Shown here piece by piece: positions 56,724-64,000 of a DNA stretch of 64,000 nucleotides. Each line of letters begins with the position of its first letter. Within the stretch, counting starts at the first letter, position 1. The DNA comes from Nakamurella sp040546275 (GTDB lineage Bacteria > Actinomycetota > Actinomycetes > Mycobacteriales > Nakamurellaceae). Made by a program: the position numbers and the translations under genes. The stretch covers positions 248,001 to 312,000 of the forward strand of contig NZ_JBEPNO010000001.1 of assembly GCF_040546275.1 (NCBI RefSeq), in the 5' to 3' direction. The notes under the pieces were generated by a model, which was not told the DNA's origin, searched no databases, and saw only the letters and a program-made list of their open reading frames with translations.

Positions 56724-58412
56724 ATGATGCGCAGCGACAGCAGTACTGGCGTGATTAGCCGCGGCCTGAGATGGGTTGCCGTCAAACGGTTCCTACCGAG
56801 CGCCGCCGACTACTCCGGCCTGTCCCGATCCTGGCCGCGGGACCTGATGGCCGGTCTGACCGTCGGCGTAGTCGCACTGCCCCTCGCCCTCGCGTTCGGA
56901 GTGGCCACCGGCGTCGGCGCCGGGCCGGGCATCGTGACGGCGATCATCGCCGGCACCGTGGCGGCGGTGTTCGGGGGCTCGCGGCTGCAGGTGAGCGGGC
57001 CGACCGGCGCCATGACGGTGGTCCTCGTGCCGTTGGTCGCCCAGCACGGTCCGGCTGTGGTGTACCCGGTCGCCCTGCTCGCCGGCATCGTGGTCCTGCT
57101 GTCTGCCCTGCTGCGGCTCGGTCGGCTGCTCGACCACATCCCGTGGCCGCTGATCGAGGGATTCACCGTGGGTATCGCGGTGGTGATCGCGGCCCAGGAG
57201 ATTCCTTCGGCCCTCGGTGTCGTCAAGCCCGAAATCGACAATGCTGCTGCAGCGGCGGCCATCTCGATCCTTCGGTTCGTGGAGCATCCGCACTGGCCGG
57301 TACTGGGCCTGCTGATCCTCTCGGTTGGCGCCACCGTCCTGTTGACCAGGGTGCACCGTGCCGTGCCCGCCGGCCTCATCGCGGTGGTCGGCGTCACGGT
57401 GGTGGCCGGCGTCGGCGGGATGGACGTCGCCCGGATCGGCACGATCCCGGCCGGGCTGCCGGTTCCGTCCCTGCCGAGCCTGGCTGGGGCTGGATCGTTG
57501 ATCGGACCTGTCCTGGTCGTCGCCTTCCTGGCCGGGCTGGAGAGCTTGATGTCGGCCAGGGTCGCGGACGGGATGAGTGACGCGCCCCGTCACGATCCCG
57601 ACCGTGAGCTGTTCGGGCAGGGTCTGGCCAACATCGCCGCCGGCTTCTGCGGCGGGATGCCCGCCACCGGCGCGATCGCCCGGACCGCAGTCAACGCCAG
57701 GGCCGGAGCGCACACCAGGGTGGCCGCGCTGACCCATGCGATCGTGCTGGCGATCATCATGTTCGCGGCGGCGCCGCTGGTCGGCAAGATCCCACTGGTG
57801 GCTCTGGCCGGGGTATTGCTGGTCACCGCCTACCGGATGGTCGAGAAGCGGAGCATCCGTTCGGTCCTCACCTCGACCCGCGGTGACGCAGCGGTTTTCG
57901 CCGTCACTGCGGTGTGCACCGTCGCGTTCGACCTCATCACGGCGGTCGCCATCGGGCTGGTGCTGGCCGGCGCGTTGGCCCTCCGGCGGCTGGCCTCCAC
58001 CTCCCAGGCCGTGGTGCAGGTGCTTCGCCCGGACGACCTGAGCAGCGCAGCCGAGCATGAGCTGCTGGCCTCGCATGTTCTTGTCTACCGCCTCGACGGT
58101 CCGTTGTTCTTCCCGGTGGTCGGACGGTTCCTCGCCGAGATGACGGCGATCGCCGACGTCCGGGTCGTCATCCTGCGATTGGGTTCGCTTGCGATGCTCG
58201 ACGCGTCGGGCGCGAAGGCGCTCGGTGATGTGGTCCAGCAGCTCGCCGAGCGGGACATCATCGTGTTGTTCAAGGGCGCGACCGCGGAGAACGAACGGCT
58301 GCTCGCAGCGGTCGGGACGCTGCAACCCCTCGTCGCGAAGGGCCACGTCTTCGACGATCTGGGCGCAGCCATTGCGCATGCGGCGCGGCACGTCCGGAGG
58401 GTCTCCGCCTGA
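56724..58412 (+). CDS. SulP-family anion transporter with STAS domain
   Basis: A 562-residue transporter. The N-terminal SulP signature is DLMAGLTVGVVALPLALAFGVATGVGAGPGIVTAIIAGTVAAVFGGSRLQVSGPTGAMTVVLVPLV, followed by about eleven helices and FCGGMPATGAIARTAVNARAGA. Residues about 450-555 are a STAS domain (LVYRLDGPLFFPVVGRFLAEM, VVILRLGSLAMLDASGAKALGDVV). Two ATGs (56724, 56727) are adjacent. The substrate may be sulfate, bicarbonate or dicarboxylate; there is no carbonic anhydrase fusion. Confidence 0.92.
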   Translation: MMRSDSSTGVISRGLRWVAVKRFLPSAADYSGLSRSWPRDLMAGLTVGVVALPLALAFGVATGVGAGPGIVTAIIAGTVAAVFGGSRLQVSGPTGAMTVVLVPLVAQHGPAVVYPVALLAGIVVLLSALLRLGRLLDHIPWPLIEGFTVGIAVVIAAQEIPSALGVVKPEIDNAAAAAAISILRFVEHPHWPVLGLLILSVGATVLLTRVHRAVPAGLIAVVGVTVVAGVGGMDVARIGTIPAGLPVPSLPSLAGAGSLIGPVLVVAFLAGLESLMSARVADGMSDAPRHDPDRELFGQGLANIAAGFCGGMPATGAIARTAVNARAGAHTRVAALTHAIVLAIIMFAAAPLVGKIPLVALAGVLLVTAYRMVEKRSIRSVLTSTRGDAAVFAVTAVCTVAFDLITAVAIGLVLAGALALRRLASTSQAVVQVLRPDDLSSAAEHELLASHVLVYRLDGPLFFPVVGRFLAEMTAIADVRVVILRLGSLAMLDASGAKALGDVVQQLAERDIIVLFKGATAENERLLAAVGTLQPLVAKGHVFDDLGAAIAHAARHVRRVSA

Positions 58413-58565
58413 GGGCGGAGGTGGTGGCCCGCCGTGCGGACCAGAGCCGGCGGTCAGTCTTGACTCCTCTCCTGGCCGGTGGAAACATCCCGGATGCCAG
58501 GGTCGGCGCAGGATCGGACCGGCCCGCCCGCGGTCGATTTCGACCTCGTCGAAGATAGGAGTCCG

Positions 58566-60095
58566 ATGAGCCAGGTCCGGTCGAGCACCGTCGACGGCGT
58601 TCTGCACCGCAGTGCGGTCCGTGCACCCGACCGGACGGCGCTGATCTTTGCCGGCCGCGCCTGGACCTACCGACAGTTGGACGAGGCCGTCTCCCGCGCG
58701 GCCGCACATCTGTTGTCCCTCGGACTCTCCCGCGGTGATCGGGTGGCCACGGTCGGTGCCAATTCCGATGCGTACCTGTTGGCTTTTCTCGGGTGTGCCA
58801 GGGCCGGCCTCGTGCACGTCCCCGTCAACTACGCCCTGACCGGTCGGGAGCTGAGCTACATCCTCGCGCAGTCCGGCAGCCGCATCGCGCTGGTCGATCC
58901 CGATCTGGCGGCCGGGGTGGCGGCGGTGCAGGAGTCCACGTCTTTGGAGCAGATCCTGGTACTGCAGGGCACGCCGGACGCCGTCCTGCACGGATGGAGT
59001 TCAGGCCTGGTTCCTGCCGTCGACATCGAGGTGCAGGAAACGGATCTCGTCCAACTGCTGTACACCTCGGGCACCACGTCCAATCCGAAGGGCGCGATGA
59101 TGACCCATACCGCGCTGGTGCACGAGTACACCTCGAGCATCCTGGCTCTCGATGCCGCGGAGGACGACGACCCGTTGCACTGCATGCCGCTGTACCACTC
59201 GGCGGGTATGCACGTTTTCCTGATGCCGTATCTGGCGGTCGGAGCGACCAACCATCTGATGCCGCGCCCCGACGTCGCGGAAGTGTTGCGCCGCATCGGT
59301 CGTGATCGGATCGGAGCGCTCTTCCTGGCGCCAACCGTCTGGGTTCCGCTGGCGAATCACCCGGATCTACCCGGCGGTGATCTGAGTTCCTTGCGCAAGG
59401 CGTTCTACGGGGCCTCGATCATGCCGGTGCCCGTGCTGCAGAGGCTCCAGGCGCTGCTACCGGAACTCGGTTTCTACAACTGCTTCGGCCAGTCCGAGAT
59501 CGGCCCTCTCGCCACGGTTCTCAAGCCTGCCGAACACGCCGAGCGCCCGGAGGCCTGCGGTCGCACCGTGCTCTTCGTGGAGGCCAGAGTTGTGGACGAG
59601 GAAGGCGCAGACGTCCCGGCCGACGTCCCCGGTGAGCTGCTGTACCGCTCGCCGCAGCTCTGCACCGGCTACTGGGACAGCCCGGAGGCCACCGCTGAAG
59701 CCTTCCGGGACGGGTGGTTCCACTCCGGCGACCTGGTGCGGCGGGACGCGCTGGGCTACATCACCGTGGTCGACCGCATCAAAGATGCGATCAACACCGG
59801 CGGGGTGATGGTGGCCTCCCGGGAGGTCGAGGACGCGCTCTACACCCATCCCGACGTCGCCGAGGTCGCCGTCATCGGAACTCCGGACGATCGCTGGATT
59901 GAGGCGATCACCGCCGTGGTGGTGCTGCGGCCCGGGGCGACAGCCGGGCCGGCCGAGCTGATCGCCCACGCCCGCCTGTCACTGGCCTCCTTCAAGGTGC
60001 CGAAGAGCGTGCACCTGGTCGCCGAACTGCCACGCAACCAGAGCGGGAAACTGCTCAAGCGCGTCCTCCGCGACGACCTCCTGCCGTCGGCCTGA
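58566..60095 (+). CDS. Acyl-CoA synthetase (AMP-forming, class I)
   Basis: A 509-residue adenylate-forming ligase: P-loop LLYTSGTTSNPKGAMMTH near residue 165, MPLYHSAGMHVFLMPYLAVGA, GFYNCFGQSEIGPLATVL, DGWFHSGDLVRRDALGYITVVDRIKDAINTGG and the catalytic Lys in NQSGKLLKR. AGGAG precedes the ATG at 58566. The open frame to 58479 is not supported. Fatty acids are the likely substrate; the neighbouring thiolase fits a beta-oxidation role. Confidence 0.92.
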   Translation: MSQVRSSTVDGVLHRSAVRAPDRTALIFAGRAWTYRQLDEAVSRAAAHLLSLGLSRGDRVATVGANSDAYLLAFLGCARAGLVHVPVNYALTGRELSYILAQSGSRIALVDPDLAAGVAAVQESTSLEQILVLQGTPDAVLHGWSSGLVPAVDIEVQETDLVQLLYTSGTTSNPKGAMMTHTALVHEYTSSILALDAAEDDDPLHCMPLYHSAGMHVFLMPYLAVGATNHLMPRPDVAEVLRRIGRDRIGALFLAPTVWVPLANHPDLPGGDLSSLRKAFYGASIMPVPVLQRLQALLPELGFYNCFGQSEIGPLATVLKPAEHAERPEACGRTVLFVEARVVDEEGADVPADVPGELLYRSPQLCTGYWDSPEATAEAFRDGWFHSGDLVRRDALGYITVVDRIKDAINTGGVMVASREVEDALYTHPDVAEVAVIGTPDDRWIEAITAVVVLRPGATAGPAELIAHARLSLASFKVPKSVHLVAELPRNQSGKLLKRVLRDDLLPSA

Positions 60096-60110
60096 CGTTC
60101 GCCGCGCCGG

Positions 60111-61049
60111 TCAACGAGAACTTGATCCCGCCGTCGCGTTGGGGGCCGGCTGCGCACTGGTCGACGCGGCGATCTGACGACAGACGTTCTCGACGACGGC
60201 CCGGTTCGCCGGCCACTGCTCGGCGCCTGATCTCACCAGGCTCCACATCCGGCGTCCGGTGTCGGCGAGGTCGAGCGCAACCGTTCGCACTCGCTGCGCT
60301 TCGAAGGAGTCGGTCGGAAGGACACTGACCCCGTGCCCGGCCAGCACGAGATCGACCACCAGGTCGAGGCTGTCGGCCCGGTGGGTCATCCGGGGGAGCC
60401 AACCGGCCAGCGCGCACAGACGCGCCGACAGCTCGTCGTCGCCGGTGTCGCGCGAGTTGCCGATCCATCCGACATTTCTGAGCGGGGCCAGGTCAGCCGG
60501 TGTGGTGATCCGATCCGGTAGTGAGATGTCCTGCGGCACAGCGAGAACCATGGTGCTCGTCGACAGGTGCTGGTGTGGGTGGGTCCACCGACGGGGCACC
60601 ATCGTGTAGTCGTAGACGAATCCGATGTCGATGACGTCGGTGTCGAGGAGGGCGATGACCTCGTCGGGCTCGCTCTCCCTGATCTCCAGACGGACCTCGG
60701 GGTCGGACCGGGCCAGCTGTGCCATGGCCGGCAGCAGATGCCGACGCATTGCCGTGGTGTACCCGGCCACCCGGACCAGTCCATGCGGCTCGCTCCGCGT
60801 CGAGAGGTCCATCTCCGCCGCCGTCACCGCGGCGAGGATGTCCCGGCCGCGTTCCGCGAGGCGTCGTCCCGCTGCAGTCAGCCGGACCCGACGGCCCTCC
60901 GCCTCCAGCAGCGGAACGCCGCACTGACGTTCCAAGGCCGAGAGCTGTTGGCTGACAGTTGATGTCCCGAATCCGGTCGCCTCCGCGACCGCCGTCATGG
61001 TGCGGAGACGTGACAACTCGACCAAGGCCCGCAGCTTGTCCAGATCCAC
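60111..61049 (-). CDS. LysR-family transcriptional regulator
   Basis: A 312-residue regulator: HTH LDKLRALVELSRLRTMTAVAEATGFGTSTVSQQLSALERQCGVPLLEAEGRRVRLTAAGRRL, then a type-2 periplasmic-binding-like effector domain. The GTG at 61049 gives the canonical LysR N terminus. It is divergent from the EamA exporter gene, with a dyad between, the classic LysR-target layout. Confidence 0.9.
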   Translation of the reverse strand: MDLDKLRALVELSRLRTMTAVAEATGFGTSTVSQQLSALERQCGVPLLEAEGRRVRLTAAGRRLAERGRDILAAVTAAEMDLSTRSEPHGLVRVAGYTTAMRRHLLPAMAQLARSDPEVRLEIRESEPDEVIALLDTDVIDIGFVYDYTMVPRRWTHPHQHLSTSTMVLAVPQDISLPDRITTPADLAPLRNVGWIGNSRDTGDDELSARLCALAGWLPRMTHRADSLDLVVDLVLAGHGVSVLPTDSFEAQRVRTVALDLADTGRRMWSLVRSGAEQWPANRAVVENVCRQIAASTSAQPAPNATAGSSSR

Positions 61050-61050
61050 C

Positions 61051-61077
61051 CGTCCGATTATCCACGAAATACGGACG
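61051..61077. promoter_or_regulatory. Dyad in the LysR-exporter intergenic region
   Basis: CGTCC (61051-61055) and GGACG (61073-61077) flank an AT-richer core between the divergent lysR and eamA starts. It is a plausible regulator site but short. Confidence 0.4.
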
Positions 61078-61132
61078 ATATGGCCTCGAATCTTCACTGG
61101 ACGTAGAAGGCACCGGCCTGTTCACTGACCTG

Positions 61133-62017
61133 GTGAAAGTTCCAGCTCCCGCGATGGCCATCGCCGCCATGATCTCCGTCCAACTCGGTGCGGCTCTGAG
61201 CAGCCGACTGTTCGCCGCGGTCACCCCGGCCGGCACCGTCTGGATGCGGCTGACGGTTGCGGCGGTGATCCTGCTGGCGGTGACGCGCCCGCCGCTACTC
61301 CGCCTGTCCCCGGCAATGCTTCGAGGGACCGTGCTGCTCGGCGCAGTCACCGGGCTGATGACGCTGATGTTCATGGAGGCGGTGGCTCGCATCCCGCTCG
61401 GAACCGCAGTCGCCATCGAGTTTCTCGGCCCATTGACCGTGGCTGCCCTGCGCAGTCGTCGTCGCTCTGCCGTGATCTGGCCGGCGTTGGCACTGGCCGG
61501 CGTCGTCGGCCTGACGCAGCCGTGGTCCGGTCCGCTGAACATGCTGGGTATTGCCTTCGCTGCGACCTCTGCGCTCAGCTGGGGCGGCTACATCCTGCTC
61601 ACCCAGAAGGTCGGTGCGGCATCGGAGGGGCTGCAGGGTCTGGCTCTCTCGCTGACCGTGGCCGCCCTGGTGACTGCACCTTTCGGCGCCGGGGCCGCGA
61701 TCAGCGGCCTGACCCCCGCCGTCGCGGCGCAGGCCGTCGGGCTGGGCATTCTCGTACCATTACTCCCGTTCGCGTTGGAGATGTTGGCGCTGCGCAGGAT
61801 GGCGGTGGCCGCTTTCGGCACCCTGATGGCGCTCGAACCTGGCATCGCGACCGTGCTCGGCCTGGTCGTGCTCCGGCAGGCTCCGGAACTTCTCCAGGTC
61901 ATCGGGGTGGTACTGGTGATGACGGCCGGGATCGGGGCGCAGCGCGGCGATCGTCCGGCCGGAAACGCCCCGAAGTCGCCGGATGACGATCCGCTGGTGT
62001 CGGTCGCCCAGCCCTGA
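61133..62017 (+). CDS. EamA/RhtA-family exporter
   Basis: A 294-residue transporter with ten predicted helices forming two EamA repeats. The N-terminal MISVQLGAALSSRLFAAVTPAGTVWMRLTVAAVIL resembles RhtA (threonine/homoserine exporter). RIPLGTAVAIEFLGPLTVAAL and RRMAVAAFGTLMALEPGIATVLGLVVLRQAP mark the end of each repeat. The GTG at 61133 or an ATG at 61154 may start it. Divergent LysR control suggests metabolite-induced export. Confidence 0.9.
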   Translation: MKVPAPAMAIAAMISVQLGAALSSRLFAAVTPAGTVWMRLTVAAVILLAVTRPPLLRLSPAMLRGTVLLGAVTGLMTLMFMEAVARIPLGTAVAIEFLGPLTVAALRSRRRSAVIWPALALAGVVGLTQPWSGPLNMLGIAFAATSALSWGGYILLTQKVGAASEGLQGLALSLTVAALVTAPFGAGAAISGLTPAVAAQAVGLGILVPLLPFALEMLALRRMAVAAFGTLMALEPGIATVLGLVVLRQAPELLQVIGVVLVMTAGIGAQRGDRPAGNAPKSPDDDPLVSVAQP

Positions 62018-62027
62018 CGTCAGCGCT

Positions 62028-62052
62028 CGGACGTCGGGCGCTCGGGCGTCCG
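62028..62052. terminator. Possible terminator hairpin after the EamA gene
   Basis: CGGACG (62028-62033) and CGTCCG (62047-62052) form a 6-bp stem with a 13-base loop just after the exporter stop. No T-run follows. Confidence 0.35.
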
Positions 62053-62243
62053 AAGCTTGAGCATCCGCATCGAGTTCGCACCCGAGTCCGTCGTCTGCAC
62101 GGGGTCCACCAATTCATCGTTGCGCTTCCAAGCAATACGCCGGTAAACGGTAGATATACCAATTCGGTCCGGCATCGTGCGCGCTCGACTATCGTTCGGG
62201 TAGCTTCCGATCGTTCGGTCGGAGCCTGAACGAGGGGGATCGA

Positions 62244-63158
62244 ATGCACCATATGTCCGGAAACCGGACTTCGTCCGGTCGAGTTCGGCGAATGTCGATG
62301 TTGGGTTCGGCCGCCGTTCTCGCTGTGATCCTGACGGCTTGTGGCAGCAGTTCGAGCGGCGGGGTGGCCGTACCGGCGTCGACCCCGATGAGCTCGGCCG
62401 CCAGTTCCGACGAGAGTTCGCCCGCTTCGTCGACAACATCCTCGTCGGTGGAAACGTCGCCGTCAGCCGACGGCTCCACAGAATCCTCCTCCACAGAATC
62501 CTCCTCGACTGAAGCCTCCACGCCTGCCTCGTCCTCGCCCGAGTCGACCTCCGAGTCCGAATCCAGCTCGTCCGAGTCGTCGACCTCATCCCCGGAGTCC
62601 TCGACCAGTTCATCGAGGACGACCGCTACTACCGTCGCCCCGGCCAAAGGCGTCGCCAAGCCGGGCACGTCGCTCAAAATCGGCCAGCCGGCCGTGGTGG
62701 AGTACCAGACCGGCAAGAAGGGCGACAGCTACTACCAGAAGGGCACCATCGAGGTCACCGTCACGAAGATCGTCAAGATGGACCCGAAGGTATTCGATAC
62801 CCTCAGCAACAAAGCCGATTTCGCCGGGTTGATCCCGTACTACATCTTCACCGACAACAAGATCCTCAGCTACGAGGGCAAGGTGGACGGCAATCCGCCG
62901 ACCAGTCCGATCATGTACGGCGTCCTGAAGGACGGGACCGAGGCGGGAAGGGCCAGCGGCTTCGGCTCGTTGAAAAGCTGTGAGGACACCTACTTCGAGG
63001 AACCGAAAGTAGGGGCCACGGCCGTCAACTGCACCATCACTCTTGCAAAGGCCTCAGGCTCACCGGTGTTCGGCGCGGTGTACGAAGGCGATTTCGACCT
63101 CTACCCCTCGTCGACGGCCAATCCCTATGCCCGGAACCCGATCGTCTGGCTGCCGTAG
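62244..63158 (+). CDS. Lipoprotein with Ser/Glu-rich spacer and DUF4352-like C-terminal domain
   Basis: A 304-residue lipoprotein: lipobox LAVILTAC, a roughly 100-residue Ser/Thr/Glu spacer containing repeated ESSSTESS units, then a C-terminal domain of about 150 residues (SLKIGQPAVVEYQTGKKGDSYYQKGTIEVTVTKIVKMDP...IPYYIFTDNKILSYEG...CEDTYFEEPKVGATAVNCTITLA). Two Cys in the domain may form a disulfide. The beta-rich pattern resembles telokin-like DUF4352 folds. GAGGGGG precedes the ATG. The spacer probably spans the cell wall. Confidence 0.72.
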   Translation: MHHMSGNRTSSGRVRRMSMLGSAAVLAVILTACGSSSSGGVAVPASTPMSSAASSDESSPASSTTSSSVETSPSADGSTESSSTESSSTEASTPASSSPESTSESESSSSESSTSSPESSTSSSRTTATTVAPAKGVAKPGTSLKIGQPAVVEYQTGKKGDSYYQKGTIEVTVTKIVKMDPKVFDTLSNKADFAGLIPYYIFTDNKILSYEGKVDGNPPTSPIMYGVLKDGTEAGRASGFGSLKSCEDTYFEEPKVGATAVNCTITLAKASGSPVFGAVYEGDFDLYPSSTANPYARNPIVWLP

Positions 63159-63243
63159 CTGCCTCGGCGTTGGCGGAGAGGCACCGGCGTAGTGAGACCG
63201 CCAGAGCCGGTTGCCGACGGTCGGCGTCGGGCACTGTAGAGGG

Positions 63244-64000
63244 GTGAGCACAGCAATCGTGGTGGGGTCGGGCCCGAACGGGCTGGCGGCTGCTGTCACC
63301 CTCGCACGACGCGGTGTGGAAGTCACCGTGCTGGAGGCGGACGACGTCATCGGCGGGGGTACCCGGACGAGCGAGCGGATCCTGCCGGGCCTGATGCACG
63401 ACGACGGTTCAGCTGTTCACCCCATCGCCTTGGCGTCGCCTTTCTTCCGCAGTCTCGATCTGCCTGCCCACGGCCTGCGCTGGGCTTGGCCCGACGTGGA
63501 TCTGACGCACCCGCTGGACGGCGGACGTGCCGGCGTGATGGTGCACTCGATCACCGACACCGCAGAGCATCTCGGTCGGGATGGGGCCCGTTGGCAGCAA
63601 CTCATGCGGCCTTTCGCGGACGGATTCGACGCCCTGGCGCCCGAGATCCTCCGGCCGTTGGTGCATGTGCCGCGACATCCGCTGCTGCTGGCCAGGTTCG
63701 GGGCGCTTGCTTTGCTTCCCGCGACCACTACGGCTCGGATCTGGCACACCCAGGAGGCCAGGGCCCTGTTCGCGGGCAATGCCGCCCACGGCTGGTATCC
63801 GCTGACCCGGCCGACCACCTCCGCTATCGGGATCATGTTGGCCGCCATCGGTCATCGGCATGGTTGGCCGGTCGCGGTGGGCGGTTCAGCCCGCATTGCC
63901 GATGCCTTGGCCGCGGTGCTGACGGGCCTTGGTGGACGGATCGAGACCGGGCACCGGGTGGCCAGGTTGCGCGATCTGCCGCCCGCCGACCTCGTCATGC
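63244..64000 (+). CDS. Phytoene-desaturase-like NAD(P)/FAD-dependent oxidoreductase, 3' end cut by window edge
   Basis: The first 252 codons of a flavoprotein. The FAD-binding Rossmann motif is AIVVGSGPNGLAAAVTLARRGVEVTVLEADDVIGGGTRT, followed by LPGLMHDDGSAVHPIALASPFF and a helical insert. This matches the actinobacterial NAD(P)/FAD-dependent oxidoreductases related to CrtI/COG1233. The GTG at 63244 is inferred. The C-terminal half lies outside the window. Confidence 0.85.
   Translation, partial: MSTAIVVGSGPNGLAAAVTLARRGVEVTVLEADDVIGGGTRTSERILPGLMHDDGSAVHPIALASPFFRSLDLPAHGLRWAWPDVDLTHPLDGGRAGVMVHSITDTAEHLGRDGARWQQLMRPFADGFDALAPEILRPLVHVPRHPLLLARFGALALLPATTTARIWHTQEARALFAGNAAHGWYPLTRPTTSAIGIMLAAIGHRHGWPVAVGGSARIADALAAVLTGLGGRIETGHRVARLRDLPPADLVM

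Noticed and set aside
1..64000. tRNA, rRNA, CRISPR arrays, insertion sequences, prophage genes
   Set aside because: No cloverleaf or rRNA-like stretch, regularly spaced repeat array, transposase, integrase or phage structural gene was recognised by reading. Short RNA genes could be missed without a covariance search.

Overview
The window is a gene-dense, high-GC chromosomal segment. Short intergenic gaps, many GTG starts, frequent ATGA/GTGA stop-start overlaps, Ala/Pro/Ser-rich exported proteins and an IdeR/DtxR-type iron box all point to an actinobacterium. A Frankiales/Nakamurellales-type environmental actinomycete would fit, but the genus is inference. No rRNA, tRNA, CRISPR array, transposase or prophage gene was recognised. 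Both ends cut genes: a PdxI-like aldo/keto reductase at 1-436 and a phytoene-desaturase-like flavoprotein at 63244-64000.

Layout. 0.6-2.4 kb: tandem-domain universal stress protein and a VIT-family transporter. 2.5-6.0 kb: redox operon A, with an exported Ala/Ser/Thr-rich protein, ApbE FMN transferase, ferric-reductase-like membrane protein, NuoF-like NADH flavoprotein and small ferredoxin. 6.2-9.2 kb: an OmpR-type two-component system, a 28-codon membrane micro-ORF and a b561-like membrane protein. 9.3-19.5 kb: a peptidoglycan-recycling divergon. murQ, an RpiR-type regulator and a complete Opp-type ABC importer lie on one strand; a beta-lactamase-fold hydrolase, anmK and a GNAT lie on the other; a long dyad sits between them. 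19.6-23.4 kb: SPFH protein with a 47-aa partner, and a Mg2+ P-type ATPase. 23.4-35.5 kb: a stress/dormancy-like block with two alcohol dehydrogenases, two close USP paralogues, PPK2, a TreT-like glycosyltransferase, GAPDH, a P1B-5 ATPase with a hemerythrin tail, and an Rv2004c-like kinase. Several of these have GGGAC-N4-GTCCC (DevR/DosR-like) boxes upstream. 35.6-38.2 kb: a second OmpR-type two-component system and an exported low-complexity protein.

38.2-42.9 kb: redox operon B, a diverged copy of operon A with the same gene order but two exported Ala/Pro-rich proteins. 43.2-46.8 kb: secreted and membrane proteins, a triple-BON protein and an AI-2E-family permease. 46.9-50.5 kb: BlaI plus an M56 peptidase, with related TACTA/TAGTA operator sites also in front of a two-gene membrane operon and a broken membrane gene. 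50.6-54.4 kb: a ferric-iron ABC importer behind an iron box. 54.4-60.1 kb: lipid genes (TetR regulator, enoyl-CoA hydratase remnant, thiolase, acyl-CoA ligase) with a SulP transporter. 60.1-63.2 kb: LysR regulator, EamA exporter and a Ser-rich lipoprotein.

How the parts may work together. The two redox operons look like NADH-to-cell-surface electron-transfer modules: NADH to NuoF-like protein, to ferredoxin, to haem membrane protein, to an exported acceptor that ApbE could flavinylate. The Opp/AnmK/MurQ cluster forms a PTS-independent route that would turn imported cell-wall fragments into GlcNAc-6-P. The 24-35 kb block resembles the mycobacterial hypoxia (DosR) regulon in gene content, although no DosR-type (NarL-family) regulator is encoded in the window.
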